Shown here piece after piece: positions 24,883 to 33,883 of a DNA stretch of 64,000 nucleotides. Both the position numbers and the translations under genes were made by a program. Origin of the DNA: an uncultured Kiritimatiellota bacterium (GTDB lineage Bacteria > Verrucomicrobiota > Kiritimatiellia > RFP12 > UBA1067). The stretch is from positions 1-64,000 of the forward strand of contig CAKTZI010000019.1 of assembly GCA_934635385.1 (NCBI GenBank). Reading direction: 5' to 3'. Every line of letters starts with the position of its first letter. Position 1 is the stretch's first letter. Below the pieces are notes generated by a model. That model ran no database searches. It saw only the letters and a list, made by a program, of their open reading frames with translations, and was not told the origin of the DNA.

Positions 24883-25724
24883 ACTGTCTCACTTATGCCT
24901 TGATGGTCTCTCTTCTGGTGCTCATGTCTGGGTGTCGGGAGTCGAACCGCGAACTGGACGAAATCAGGCGTGACATCGCCCGGTTCCCCGACATTCTGCT
25001 CACGACCCAGAATCACCCGATTACGGAAGTGGAAGCCCTGACTGAACGCATTTGCGCATTGCCGACACGGGAACTGAAAGAAGAGTGTTTCGAGAAATGG
25101 GCCGACACGCTCTACGCTTTCGACTTGACGCGGATTCCCGTCGAGGATTCGGAACGCTTCTTTCGCTGTGTTCTTCTGATGGGCGACTTCGCGATCAGCA
25201 AGATGTACGGGCATAGGCCATCGCCGTTTACGGAAACGTACGAACTCCGTTTTCGCCATCTTGAATGGTTGCGTCGGCAGATTCGGCTGGTCGATCCGCC
25301 GCGCACGTATCCGGCGGGCGTGCAGATGATCTGGGACCTCAGCGGTCGTGCCCATTGGGATGTCCGACGCAAGGACTATCCGAAACTGAAGCATTATCGG
25401 AAGCTGCTCGCGAGATACTCGGAATGTGTGAGCAGTTTTGAAGTAAAGACCATTTGGTGCGAAGTGTCCTTGGATGGCGACGATACATTTAACGAGACAA
25501 GGGAAGAGCGAGCGGCTGTCAAGGCGAAGCTCGCCGCGCTCCTCGGCCGCAAGTTGCGGACAAAAGAGGAGGTCTACGCCGATTCCAAAGAAAAACGGCA
25601 CCGAGACTACCCCTACCTCGTTCCGACGCCGAACGGCCTCATCAAATGCTGGACACAAGCCGAGGTCGAGAAAGCAAGGCAAAAGCCGCTGTCGCACGAA
25701 CTTAACGGAGTGCGGGTGCAATGA
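24879..25724 (+). CDS. Lipoprotein of unknown function
   Basis: A 281-residue protein with signal peptide and lipobox VLMSGC, then an alpha-helical soluble part rich in Arg, Glu and Trp. ATG overlaps the stop of the large secreted gene (ATGA). The related lipoprotein at 29535-30023 occupies the same position after the paralogous secreted gene, with similar segments (ALTERICALPTRELKEECFEKWADTL versus HCLSEMPGLLD...RWIGRWEDSL). The two-gene unit was therefore duplicated as a block. Confidence 0.65.
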   Translation: MNCLTYALMVSLLVLMSGCRESNRELDEIRRDIARFPDILLTTQNHPITEVEALTERICALPTRELKEECFEKWADTLYAFDLTRIPVEDSERFFRCVLLMGDFAISKMYGHRPSPFTETYELRFRHLEWLRRQIRLVDPPRTYPAGVQMIWDLSGRAHWDVRRKDYPKLKHYRKLLARYSECVSSFEVKTIWCEVSLDGDDTFNETREERAAVKAKLAALLGRKLRTKEEVYADSKEKRHRDYPYLVPTPNGLIKCWTQAEVEKARQKPLSHELNGVRVQ

Positions 25725-25892
25725 AACGAGTCATGCTTGCAGTTGTAGCCCTTTGTGTTGTGCGTCGGGCTTATCGAAAAGGTGGCCGACCTCGCGGCGC
25801 AAGGGCTGGGCGGTGCGGTCTACACGCAGACGACGGACGTGGAGATCGAGATCAACGGCCTCCTGGCCTACGACCGCAAGGTGATGGTCTGA
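25721..25892 (+). pseudogene. Signal-peptide start fused to a GH2 C-terminal remnant
   Basis: ATG at 25721 encodes a short signal-like start (MKRVMLAVVALCVV). Sequence then continues in another frame as the conserved C-terminus of glycoside hydrolase family 2 proteins (GLGGAVYTQTTDVEIEINGL), ending at TGA 25890-25892. Nearly all of the enzyme is missing. Confidence 0.7.
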
Positions 25893-25977
25893 GGGGCGGC
25901 GAAGCCGACAGACAGGCGCGAAGCGAAACTCCCTGTCGTCTCGCACCGCCCGGCCGTAGGCCGCTCTGTGTTAAACG

Positions 25978-26370
25978 TTCTCGTGCTGGGACACGTTCCG
26001 TGCCGCCGCACCGCTTTACACGCTCCTCTGTCCTGACCGGGCGGCGTCATTTGTCGATTCGCTGCTGGAGCAGGGACGGCGGACGGGCTATCTGCCGATC
26101 TGGACGCTTTGGGGGCAGGAGAACCAGTGCATGATCGGCAAGCATTCCGTTCCGATGATCGTGGACGCCTACCTGAAGGGCCTGTGGCGCACGCCGTTCG
26201 ACCCGTATGCGCTCGGACACGGCGCGGGGCTGTCGAACGGCTTCACCGAGGGCAACGCCTTCCAGTACAGTTGGCACGTCATGCAGGACGTCCCCGGCCT
26301 CGTCGCCGCGATGGGCGGGCGCGAACCGTTCGTGAAGAAGCTCGATGCGCTCTTCGCCGCGCCGACATGA
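25978..26370 (+). pseudogene. GH92 alpha-mannosidase C-terminal remnant
   Basis: One frame gives FSCWDTFRAAAPLYTLL, LPIWTLWGQENQCMIGKHSV, ADAYLKG-like and GNAFQYSWHVMQDV, all hallmarks of GH92 (exo-alpha-mannosidase) catalytic C-terminal domains. The first two thirds of the gene are absent. Together with the GH2 remnant it marks a decayed glycan-degradation locus. Confidence 0.75.
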
Positions 26371-26456
26371 AGGGCGGCGAACTCGTCTTCGAGATGGGGG
26401 CTGAACCGTAGAACAGCAAAAGTTTTGTCGTTCGCCCTCCAGTGCGCGAGAAGATG

Positions 26457-26471
26457 TGCTATAATACGCCC
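26457..26471 (+). promoter_or_regulatory. Promoter of the zeta-toxin module, apparently leaderless
   Basis: TGCTATAAT (hexamer 26460-26465) is six bases from ATG at 26472. Confidence 0.6.
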
Positions 26472-26663
26472 ATGCCAGTGAAAGTAACATTCCGAAAAGA
26501 GCTGAGCGCAGAAGAGAAGAAGCTTGCCGAATGTGCGCGCGCCGCGAGTCGCGATGCCGTGAAGGCCGCGTTTGCGGCCGGGCTTTCGATTACCGTCGCC
26601 AAAGGCAAAAAGATTGTCGAGATCGCGCCCGACGGGACGGAAAAGGTCATCGGAGATCTTTAG
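26472..26663 (+). CDS. Small putative antitoxin of a zeta-toxin module
   Basis: A 63-residue protein beginning MPVKVTFRKELSAEEKKLAE, with an Ala-rich helix and a short beta tail (GKKIVEIAPDGTEKVIGDL). It lies five bases upstream of a zeta-like kinase gene. The small-protein-then-zeta order is common for chromosomal toxin modules in anaerobes, so an antitoxin role is inferred from position. No DNA-binding motif is clear. Confidence 0.6.
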   Translation: MPVKVTFRKELSAEEKKLAECARAASRDAVKAAFAAGLSITVAKGKKIVEIAPDGTEKVIGDL

Positions 26664-26668
26664 TCGAG

Positions 26669-27406
26669 ATGGTCAAGCGATTCAGGATGATTGCGGGGCC
26701 GAATGGTTCGGGAAAATCGACGCTTGTCGCGCGGTTGCGTGACGAGTACGCCGTTAATTTCTATGACTTCCTAAACGCGGATGACATTCTGTCCGCCGTC
26801 AGACGAGACGGGGCGTATCTGCCGCGTTTCCCGGTCGAGCAGTCAGAACTTGTTGCCTATGCAGAATCGTCTGGCTATGGCGATTCGGTTCGGCGTGTCT
26901 TTCGGCAGTCAGAAATTTACGTTGATGGAGACTGTGTGCGCTTTCTGCCGCAGGCGGTCAATTCTTACACGATTGCCTTGCTGACGAATTTTCTTCAGGA
27001 TGCGGCAATTCGGCGAGGATTGAGTTTCTCTCAAGAGACCGTTTTCTCTCATCCGTCAAAGGTCGAGGCGTTGAGGCGGGCCGTAACGGCAGGGTATCGA
27101 ACCTATTTGTATTTCGTGGCGACAGAATCGCCACAGATCAACGTTGGACGTGTGGCCAATCGGAAATTGCAAGGCGGACATGATGTTCCGTCCGAAAAGA
27201 TCGTTGCACGATATGCACGGTCGCTTGCGCAGGTAAAAGAGGCGTTGCCGTATCTCTCGCGTGCGTATTTCTTTGACAACAGCGCATCGGAAATGGCCTA
27301 TCTTGGCCAGTATTCAAAAGAATCTGGAATCTTGTTGGAGGAAACGGCCGCTCGACTGCCTGACTGGTTTCACCAATTGGGAATCGATGAACCGCACGTT
27401 GGCTGA
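26669..27406 (+). CDS. Zeta-toxin-family kinase
   Basis: This 245-residue P-loop protein has Walker A AGPNGSGKST near the N-terminus, FLNADDILSAVRRD (substrate-binding Asp pair), SFSQETVFSHPSK and YRTYLYFVATESPQINVGRVANR, the usual zeta/UNAG-kinase pattern. Zeta toxins phosphorylate UDP-N-acetylglucosamine and block cell-wall synthesis. A 67-base part of this gene (26877-26943) is repeated exactly at 29899-29965. Confidence 0.85.
   Translation: MVKRFRMIAGPNGSGKSTLVARLRDEYAVNFYDFLNADDILSAVRRDGAYLPRFPVEQSELVAYAESSGYGDSVRRVFRQSEIYVDGDCVRFLPQAVNSYTIALLTNFLQDAAIRRGLSFSQETVFSHPSKVEALRRAVTAGYRTYLYFVATESPQINVGRVANRKLQGGHDVPSEKIVARYARSLAQVKEALPYLSRAYFFDNSASEMAYLGQYSKESGILLEETAARLPDWFHQLGIDEPHVG
26877..26943 (+). 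repeat. 67-bp perfect direct repeat, unit 1 (inside the zeta-toxin gene)
   Basis: Identical to 29899-29965. Here it encodes part of the zeta toxin (GDSVRRVFRQSEIYVDGDCV), so this is the source copy; the second copy replaced the end of a lipoprotein gene. Confidence 0.9.
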
Positions 27407-27433
27407 CGCCTCCGCCCTTTCGGAGATTCGGTG

Positions 27434-29538
27434 ATGGTCGCGCCAGTCTTTCGAGAACCGTACTTTGTCTGGACTTGCGTCACCCTCATGGGCGGGTGCG
27501 CGCTTGTGACTCTCGCGGTTCAGCAGAGAAAGTTCCTTTTTACACGGATTGAGGAGGTGTCTGCGACGCTCATTGAGGAGCCTACGGCGTTTAACGCGGA
27601 GGAAACGGAGGGTGGAAGACACGGAGAGGGGAATGATGTTTTAGACTGGATTGTTGAGGCTGGCGCATCAACCCCTCCAAATCCTGTGAATCCTGTAAAT
27701 CCTGTAAATCCTGTCAAAGAAACTCCGTGCCTCCATTCCTCCGTTACCTCCGCGTTAAGCGCCGCAGGCATTTCCACACGAGAAGGAATCCGTGTCAATC
27801 CGTGGTTCATCCCACAATCAACGCGCAGCTCGAACTCTTCCCGAACGGCGACTTCATCGCGCGCTCCAACGACATTGAGCGAGTCTACCGCCGCGTCAAC
27901 CCCGATGACAGGGACGGCGACGGTATCCCGAACGACGAGGATGACGCGCCGCTCGCCCCGGCGGACGTGCCGCAGTTCGGGCCGCGCCAAGACCTGTCCT
28001 CCATCGCGCATTCCAACAACTACTACTGGGTCGACCTCGTCGCCCCTGACGCGAACGCCCTCGTGACGTTCAAAGGCGGCGGCGCGTCGAACCTGCCTGA
28101 TCCCGTGTTCGTCGCGAAAGCCGGAGAGACGAACCGCGTCGTCCTTCTGCTCGGCAAGTCCTACACGGTCAATTGTCGCCTGCCGCTCGTCTGCGTGGGC
28201 GCGTCTCATCTCGACGTTGAGGTTGGCGAAGACGCGGACGGTCGCCTGACGGTCTGCCGTCCCGTCCGTTGCGAGATCGTGGACGATTCGCCCGTCGCCG
28301 CGTTCCGTACGCCAACCGTCGCACCTCACGCCGCGTCAGGCGGGCGACACGTGCGGTTCACGCCCGACCCCGAAGGCTCCGACGTGACGTGGAACGGGAA
28401 CTACTGCTGCCTTGAGCCGCCGCCACCGCCGTTCACCGTGCCGCTGTTCAACTGCGACGGGAACTGCGGCTGCGGAGGCTGCGCGGTCGGGACATACACG
28501 TGTCGTTTCGAGGGCTTCGAGCTGTCGTTCGCGGACTGGCCCTGCGGCTGCTCACACGAGTCGCCGCCCGACAGGCCGACGCATCCCGGCGAGGGCGAGC
28601 CCGACCACGAGCCGCAGGGGCCGCACGTCTCAGCGACGTTTTCGGAATCAGCCATCATCTTCGAGGACGAGTACGAGAACGCGCCGGGCGAGACGGTCGC
28701 GCGACGTTCAACGGAGTCCGAGGCCAAGTTCAGCGTTTATGGCGGGACGAAGGGCGGAACGTATTCCTTCGAGCTGCGCGACGGCGGACGGCTCGAACGT
28801 GTGGGCGGCTCGTTCCTTCCGCGCGAGGGGACGGTCGAGCCGGGCGAGTCGTTCAAAATCAAGGTGAAGTATCGGGTGCGGGCGGCGAGCGGCAGTACGG
28901 GCGACATCAAGGCCGTCGCGACCTTCACCGAGGAGGAGAGCGAGGAGAAGATCACGTCCGAGGCAACGCTGACGGCGGTGCGCATACGGATCAGTCCGCA
29001 TGTGGAAGCACCCCAAAACGACAGTCCTGGCCGGCATAAGTTTGGCGTTTTCGAACTTGTGGATTGCCATCGGTATCCAGATTCTCCGACTGTGACGTGG
29101 AACGTCCGTCAGGGGACGATGGTACGCCAAGGCCTGTACAGATGCCCGATCGATGCGGCGCAAAATCCGCTGTCGGTTCGATATGGCGACGCCGAATACG
29201 TTCCGTCCATGAACGTTGTCGAACCGAATGGAATTGCGGCACGAAATGTCGATCCGATTCTGTACTCGAACAAGATGAATCAGGCCGGATGGATCGGCAT
29301 GCGCATGGACTTGTATGTGATGCCTTTGGATGTCTCGTTTACGGAAGTGCTGATCGAAGAAGTCCCATGCGGCATCGAACGTGGCCGTGCGACAGGCTAT
29401 TTTAAGGAATTCGCGGCAGAAGTTCATCAAGTCGTGGAAATAGATTCAGCCGGAACGTGCAGGATCGAGAAGTTCGACCATCATGCGATTCGGTCTGTTG
29501 ACGAGAAAGCCTACCTTGACGGGAAAAGAGTGAAATGA
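27434..29538 (+). pseudogene. Paralogue of the large secreted protein, frameshifted at repeat tracts
   Basis: ATG at 27434 starts MVAPVFREPYFVWTCVTLMG, close to the start of the gene at 21940. The frame is lost between about 27700 and 27790, within AATCCTGTAAATCCTGT and AATCCGTGTCAATCCGTGG-type repeats. From there the protein continues in another frame (INAQLELFPNGDFIARSN..., FEDEYENAPGETVARRST) to TGA at 29536-29538. The region corresponding to about 22350-22740 of the first copy is missing. Either a pseudogene or two separately translated pieces; the downstream 570-codon part looks well preserved. Confidence 0.65.
27540..27815. repeat. Cluster of short interspersed repeats inside a coding region
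   Basis: Three repeat types lie together: ACGGATTGAGG / AATCCGTGTCAATCCGTGG, GGAGGAAACGGAGG / CCGTTACCTCCGCG and four units of AATCCTGT(A/G). The frame of the secreted-protein paralogue breaks inside this cluster. Confidence 0.7.
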
Positions 29539-30023
29539 AGAATAATCATACGACATCCCTGTGCCTCGCGGCCTGTCTGCTTGCTCTTGCTGGGTGCGAG
29601 AGGACAAAATCCTTGCCCGGCAATGCCACGGACAAGAATCGGATCGAGTTCTTGCTTGCCTCCCAGACAAACAGTGCCGACATGGTTCGAGCGATTCGGC
29701 ATTGTCTGTCGGAAATGCCTGGGCTTTTAGACCGACTGCCGACAGAAGAGGATCGTGCAAGATGGATCGGCCGATGGGAGGACTCCCTTTGGCGGTTGGC
29801 GGATGGCGCAAGATCGTATCGTGAAAAGATGGGCGTCGTCTGTACCGTGGAAGAGGCCGTGTTTGCCGTCAAGGCGGCAAGGGAGAAATGCGCGCCGAAT
29901 GGCGATTCGGTTCGGCGTGTCTTTCGGCAGTCAGAAATTTACGTTGATGGAGACTGTGTGCGCTTCGTTGTATCCTCTTCTGAATATTTACAACCCAGCC
30001 AAAGCAACTGTCTGATTTGCTGA
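29535..30023 (+). CDS. Lipoprotein, truncated and fused to a zeta-toxin segment
   Basis: A 162-residue lipoprotein (lipobox LLALAGC) that overlaps the preceding gene by ATGA, as its longer relative at 24879-25724 does. Residues about 122-143 (GDSVRRVFRQSEIYVDGDCV and two more) come from a 67-base exact copy of the zeta-toxin gene, after which about 20 unrelated codons lead to a stop. The true C-terminus has been lost, so the product may be nonfunctional. Confidence 0.6.
   Translation: MKNNHTTSLCLAACLLALAGCERTKSLPGNATDKNRIEFLLASQTNSADMVRAIRHCLSEMPGLLDRLPTEEDRARWIGRWEDSLWRLADGARSYREKMGVVCTVEEAVFAVKAAREKCAPNGDSVRRVFRQSEIYVDGDCVRFVVSSSEYLQPSQSNCLIC
29899..29965 (+). repeat. 67-bp perfect direct repeat, unit 2 (inside the truncated lipoprotein gene)
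   Basis: Exact copy of 26877-26943, in the same orientation 3 kb away. It forms the junction at which the lipoprotein gene loses its homology. Confidence 0.9.
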
Positions 30024-30311
30024 AGAACGGTTCCTTCCCCTGACGCTTCACGTGCCGTTTGTGATTGAAAAACGCTGAAGTGTGATCGTTTTTGCATGAT
30101 ATCTGCGAAATGAGAATTCTCTGCGGAAAATTCTCAGGCGAGTGGAATTATAGCTTTGTACGAGGGACTGCCCGATAAGATACATTTTTTTACTGTCAAA
30201 AGATGTATATTCATGGACGGAATTTATGATATACTATGTACCGTCAACTCGGCGATAGGCTGGACACGGCAGCCGTCTTGAAAGACAAGGACATAGAAAA
30301 GGAAGGCTGAA
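30024..30311. other. AT-rich intergenic region with hairpins and promoter
   Basis: This is the most AT-rich stretch of the window. It contains hairpins GAGAATT/AATTCTC (30112-30135) and ATACAT/ATGTAT (30180-30208, T-rich loop) and an extended -10 TGATATACT (hexamer 30230-30235) for the glycosidase locus. The hairpins could terminate the upstream lipoprotein transcript or bind a regulator. Confidence 0.5.
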
Positions 30312-32341
30312 ATGCGACTGAAAACGAAGGGACTGATGTTAGTTGGCGGGGCGCTTTTGTCGAGCGTTTCGTCGGCGGGGGCCTCTGCAATTTCTACCCC
30401 CCCCCCCCCCCCGGCGTAGCTGAAGACATTTTCCGTCCCGGCGAGTTCTTCGTCGGCTGCAACTACTGGGGCTCCCAGGCGGGCGTCCACATGTGGCGTG
30501 CGGCGGACTGGAACGCGGCGGAAATCTGCAGGGACCTCGATGCGCTGGCGGCGGCGGGCGTCGAGGTCTTGCGCGTTTTCCCGACCTGGAGCGAGTTCCA
30601 GCCGGTCGCCGAACACCGCCGCTGGCGCGGCGAGCCGCGCGGCTACATTCTCGAACCAAGCGATGCGCCGCTCGCGACGGTCGAGGGGCTGGATGCCGCC
30701 GCGTTGGCGCGTTTTCGCTTCTTCTGCGACGAAGCCGGAAAGCGCAACATCAAGCTGATGGTGTCCGTCGTGACGGGCTGGATGTCGGGGCGGCTCTTCT
30801 TCCCGCGCGTCCTTGAAGGCAAGAACCTGCTGACCGACCCGGACGCGCTGATGTGGGAGGGTCGCTTCGCCCGCGCGTTCGTGCGGGAGATGAAGGATCA
30901 TCCCGCCATCGTCGCGTGGGATCTCGGCAACGAGTGCAACTGCATGGGGATGGTCGAGCGTCCCGCCCAGGCCTGGAACTGGCTGAACACGATCACGTCC
31001 GCGATCCGCCTGTCCGACCCGTCGCGTCCCGTCGTCTCGGGCATGCACAGCCAGGAGTCGAACGTCCGCGCGCCGTGGAACCTCCAGATGCAGGGCGAGC
31101 TGCTGGACGTGCTGACGCCGCACCCGTATCCGGCGCCGTTCCGCGTGGACGCCAACCGGGGGCCGTTCAACGGCTTCCGCAACGCGCTGCATCCGACCGG
31201 GCAGAGCCTGTTCTACGAGGGCATCTCCGGAAAGCGCGCCTTTCCGCAGGAGGTCGGCAGCCTTGGCCCGACCATCGCGCCGGGCTGGATGGCGGCGGCG
31301 GGGATGCGTCAGCAGCTGTTCGCCTCGTGGATGCACGGTCTCGCGGGTCTGCTCTGGTGGTGCGCGTTCGAGCAGACGAACCTCGACTATCCGCCGTTCG
31401 AGAACAACGCGATGGAGCGCGAGCTCGGCATCCTGAAGACGGATCCGGCGCGGACGCCCGGCCCCGCCGCCCTCGCCCTGCGCGCGTTCAAGGCATTCAA
31501 GGACTCCCTGCCGTTCAAGGCGCTGCCGCCGCGCCAGACGGAGGCCGTCTGCCTGCTCTCGGAGAAAGAGGATTTCTGGCAGACGTCCTTCGGCGCGTTC
31601 ATGCTGTCCAAACAGGCCGGATTCGACCTTGTCTTCCGAGGCTCGGAGTCTGGCGACCTGCCGGATGCGCCCCTCTACATCCTGCCGTCCGGCAGCGAGT
31701 GGGAGACCTACACGCACCGCGCGTGGAAGCGCGTCCTCGCGAAGGCGGCGGCGGGCGCGACACTTCTCGTGTCGCGCGGCGGCGCAGCCGGCTACTCCGG
31801 CTGGCAGGCGGCGACGGGGCTTGAGCAGACGCTCTGGCGCGAGCCGCGCACGATCGAGTTCACGCTGGACGGCGCGCGGCTGCAGGCCAAGGACGCGTTC
31901 ACCGGCATCCAGGCGCCGAAGGACTGCACGGTCGTCGCGAAAGACCAGACGGGCAACGTCGTCCTCTCCGTGAAGAAGTACGGGAAGGGCAAGGTCATCG
32001 CCGTCAACTTCCAACTGGAGCATCTGGCGATGACGACGCTCCCGAACGTGTTCGAGGGCGACTTCTCGAACGAGCTCTGGCGCCTCTACGCCTATGCGGC
32101 GAAGGAAGCGGGCATCGCGCGCGCCGTCACGCGAGAGGATCGCGGCGTCGTCCTCACGGAGCATCCGAAGCCGGACGGCACGCGGATCGTCTGCGCGCTC
32201 AACACGCATGACCGGCCTGTCGCCTGTGCGCTGAAGATCGACGGCACGGTCAAGAGCGTCTGGAACGGCCGCCTTGCGGACGGCACGCTCTCGCTGGGCG
32301 CGAACGACGGCTGCATTTTGGAAATCGTGCGGGAGAACTGA
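30312..32341 (+). CDS. Secreted clan GH-A-type glycoside hydrolase, out of frame at a poly-C tract
   Basis: ATG at 30312 encodes a signal peptide (MRLKTKGLMLVGGALLSSVS) running into 16 Cs (30397-30412). As sequenced, the frame stops at TAG 30417-30419. With 17 or 14 Cs it would join GVAEDIFRPGEFFVGCNYWG and the 640-residue enzyme. The mature part is a TIM barrel with an Asn-Glu acid/base motif (VAWDLGNECN) and a candidate nucleophile in PQEVGSLGP, followed by beta domains; GH5-like, substrate uncertain. The tract suggests phase variation, or a sequencing error. First gene of the degradation locus. Confidence 0.7.
30397..30412 (+). repeat. Homopolymer tract of 16 C
   Basis: Located at the signal-peptide/mature-protein junction of the glycosidase at 30312-32341; gain of one or loss of two C restores the frame. 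Confidence 0.85.
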
Positions 32342-32342
32342 C

Positions 32343-33857
32343 ATGCCCCTGAAGAAGAAACTGGTCTTGGCCCTGTCGTGCGGCGCGCTCCTGTCGAGCG
32401 CGTCGGCGGTGACGGTCCGTCCCACGGCGACGGACGAGGCGCTGGTCAACCCCGGCATGGGCTGGGTCTACTACCATTTCTCGAACCGGCTCTGGGCCTA
32501 CGGCGGCCAGACGGAGCCGGGCGATACGCTGGACTGGTTTCCGGGCGTCTCGACCGTCTACCTGCGCGTGCCGTGGTCGGCGCTGGAGCCGGCGGAGGGG
32601 GAGTTCCGCTGGGATCTCCTCGACAGCGTGGCGCAGCCGTTCGTCGCGAAAGGGAAGAAGGTCGCGTTGCGCGTGACGTGCTGCGAGTCGCGAAACGCCT
32701 TCGCGACGCCGGAATGGGTGAAGGACGCGGGCGCGAAGGGGATCTTCTTCAAGCTGCCCGGTGCGAAAGACCTCAAGGGCTGGGCAACGAGCGACCTCGA
32801 ACTCTGGGAGCCGGTCTACGACGACCCGGTGTTCCTCGAAAAGCTGGATGCCTTTCTCGGCGCGATGGCCGCGCGCTACGACGGCAGCCCGGACGTCGCC
32901 TTCGTCGACGTCGGCTCGTTCGGCATGTGGGGCGAAGGGCATACGGGCTTCTCCTCGAAGCTCTCCCGCGAACGGACGGATGCGATCGCGGCCCTGCACA
33001 TGAAGCTCTACCGCAAGCACTTCACGCGGACGTACCTCGTCGTGTCGGACGACGTCGCCGGCGGCGAGAACCCGGCCCCGGACGCGCCGCTCATGAAGCT
33101 CGCGCGCGAACTGGGCATCGGCTTTCGCGACGACTCGATCCTCGTCTACGTCAAGAGCCCCTGGTTTCACGACGGCTGGGCGCGCCGGTTCGAGGCGCAG
33201 GGCCTCCCGGTCGTCGCCGAGTGCGAGCATTACGACCTCTCGGCCGACCGCGGCGCGTGGAGCGCGGGAAAACTTGTCGCGTCCGTCGAGGCGTATCAGG
33301 CGAGCTGGCTTTCGATTCATGGGTGGCCGCGCCGGTTCCTGGAGAGGAACCGGGAGGCGGTCGTGGCGATCAACCGTCGCCTCGGCTACCGGCTGGAACT
33401 GCGCAAGGCGACCTGGCCGGACGCCGTGCGCGTCGGCGCGCGGCTGGAGGTCGCGTCCGAGTGGGTCAACGTCGGCGTCGCGCGCTGCCACGTCGGCGGA
33501 TATGTGGCGTGGTCGCTCGTCGACGACGCCGGGAACCTCGTCTGGACGTGCGTCGACGACAAGTGGAACGTGCGGGAACTCGCGCCGACATTGGACGGGC
33601 GCGAACACCCGGCGCGCCGCACGTCCGTCTGCCATTTCGGCTACGATGCGGCGTTGCCGCAGGTGAACGACGCGGTGCTGAACAAGACGCGCGAGCACCG
33701 TCTCTGGGAGCCGGGGCTGCGCGTGCCGACGCTGAAGCCCGGCGACTACACGCTCTGCGTGTCCGTCGGGAAGGCCGACGCGACGCCCACGCTCGCGCTG
33801 CCCCTGCCCGACGGCGCGAACCGGCGCTACCGGCTTGGAAAGATTTCCGTCAAATAA
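32343..33857 (+). CDS. Secreted TIM-barrel protein, DUF4832-like
   Basis: A protein of about 504 residues with a signal peptide ending ALLSSASA. NPGMGWVYYHF, VYLRVPWSALEPAEGEFRWD and VDVGSFGMWGEGH fit the DUF4832/DUF4874 group of predicted carbohydrate-active barrels, with a beta-sandwich tail. ATG at 32343 is one base after the previous stop, so it is translated with the upstream glycosidase. Enzymatic activity is not proven for the family; a role in the same polysaccharide pathway is inferred from position. Confidence 0.65.
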   Translation: MPLKKKLVLALSCGALLSSASAVTVRPTATDEALVNPGMGWVYYHFSNRLWAYGGQTEPGDTLDWFPGVSTVYLRVPWSALEPAEGEFRWDLLDSVAQPFVAKGKKVALRVTCCESRNAFATPEWVKDAGAKGIFFKLPGAKDLKGWATSDLELWEPVYDDPVFLEKLDAFLGAMAARYDGSPDVAFVDVGSFGMWGEGHTGFSSKLSRERTDAIAALHMKLYRKHFTRTYLVVSDDVAGGENPAPDAPLMKLARELGIGFRDDSILVYVKSPWFHDGWARRFEAQGLPVVAECEHYDLSADRGAWSAGKLVASVEAYQASWLSIHGWPRRFLERNREAVVAINRRLGYRLELRKATWPDAVRVGARLEVASEWVNVGVARCHVGGYVAWSLVDDAGNLVWTCVDDKWNVRELAPTLDGREHPARRTSVCHFGYDAALPQVNDAVLNKTREHRLWEPGLRVPTLKPGDYTLCVSVGKADATPTLALPLPDGANRRYRLGKISVK

Positions 33858-33883
33858 ACCCTCAACAAGAAGGAGAAAACAAG

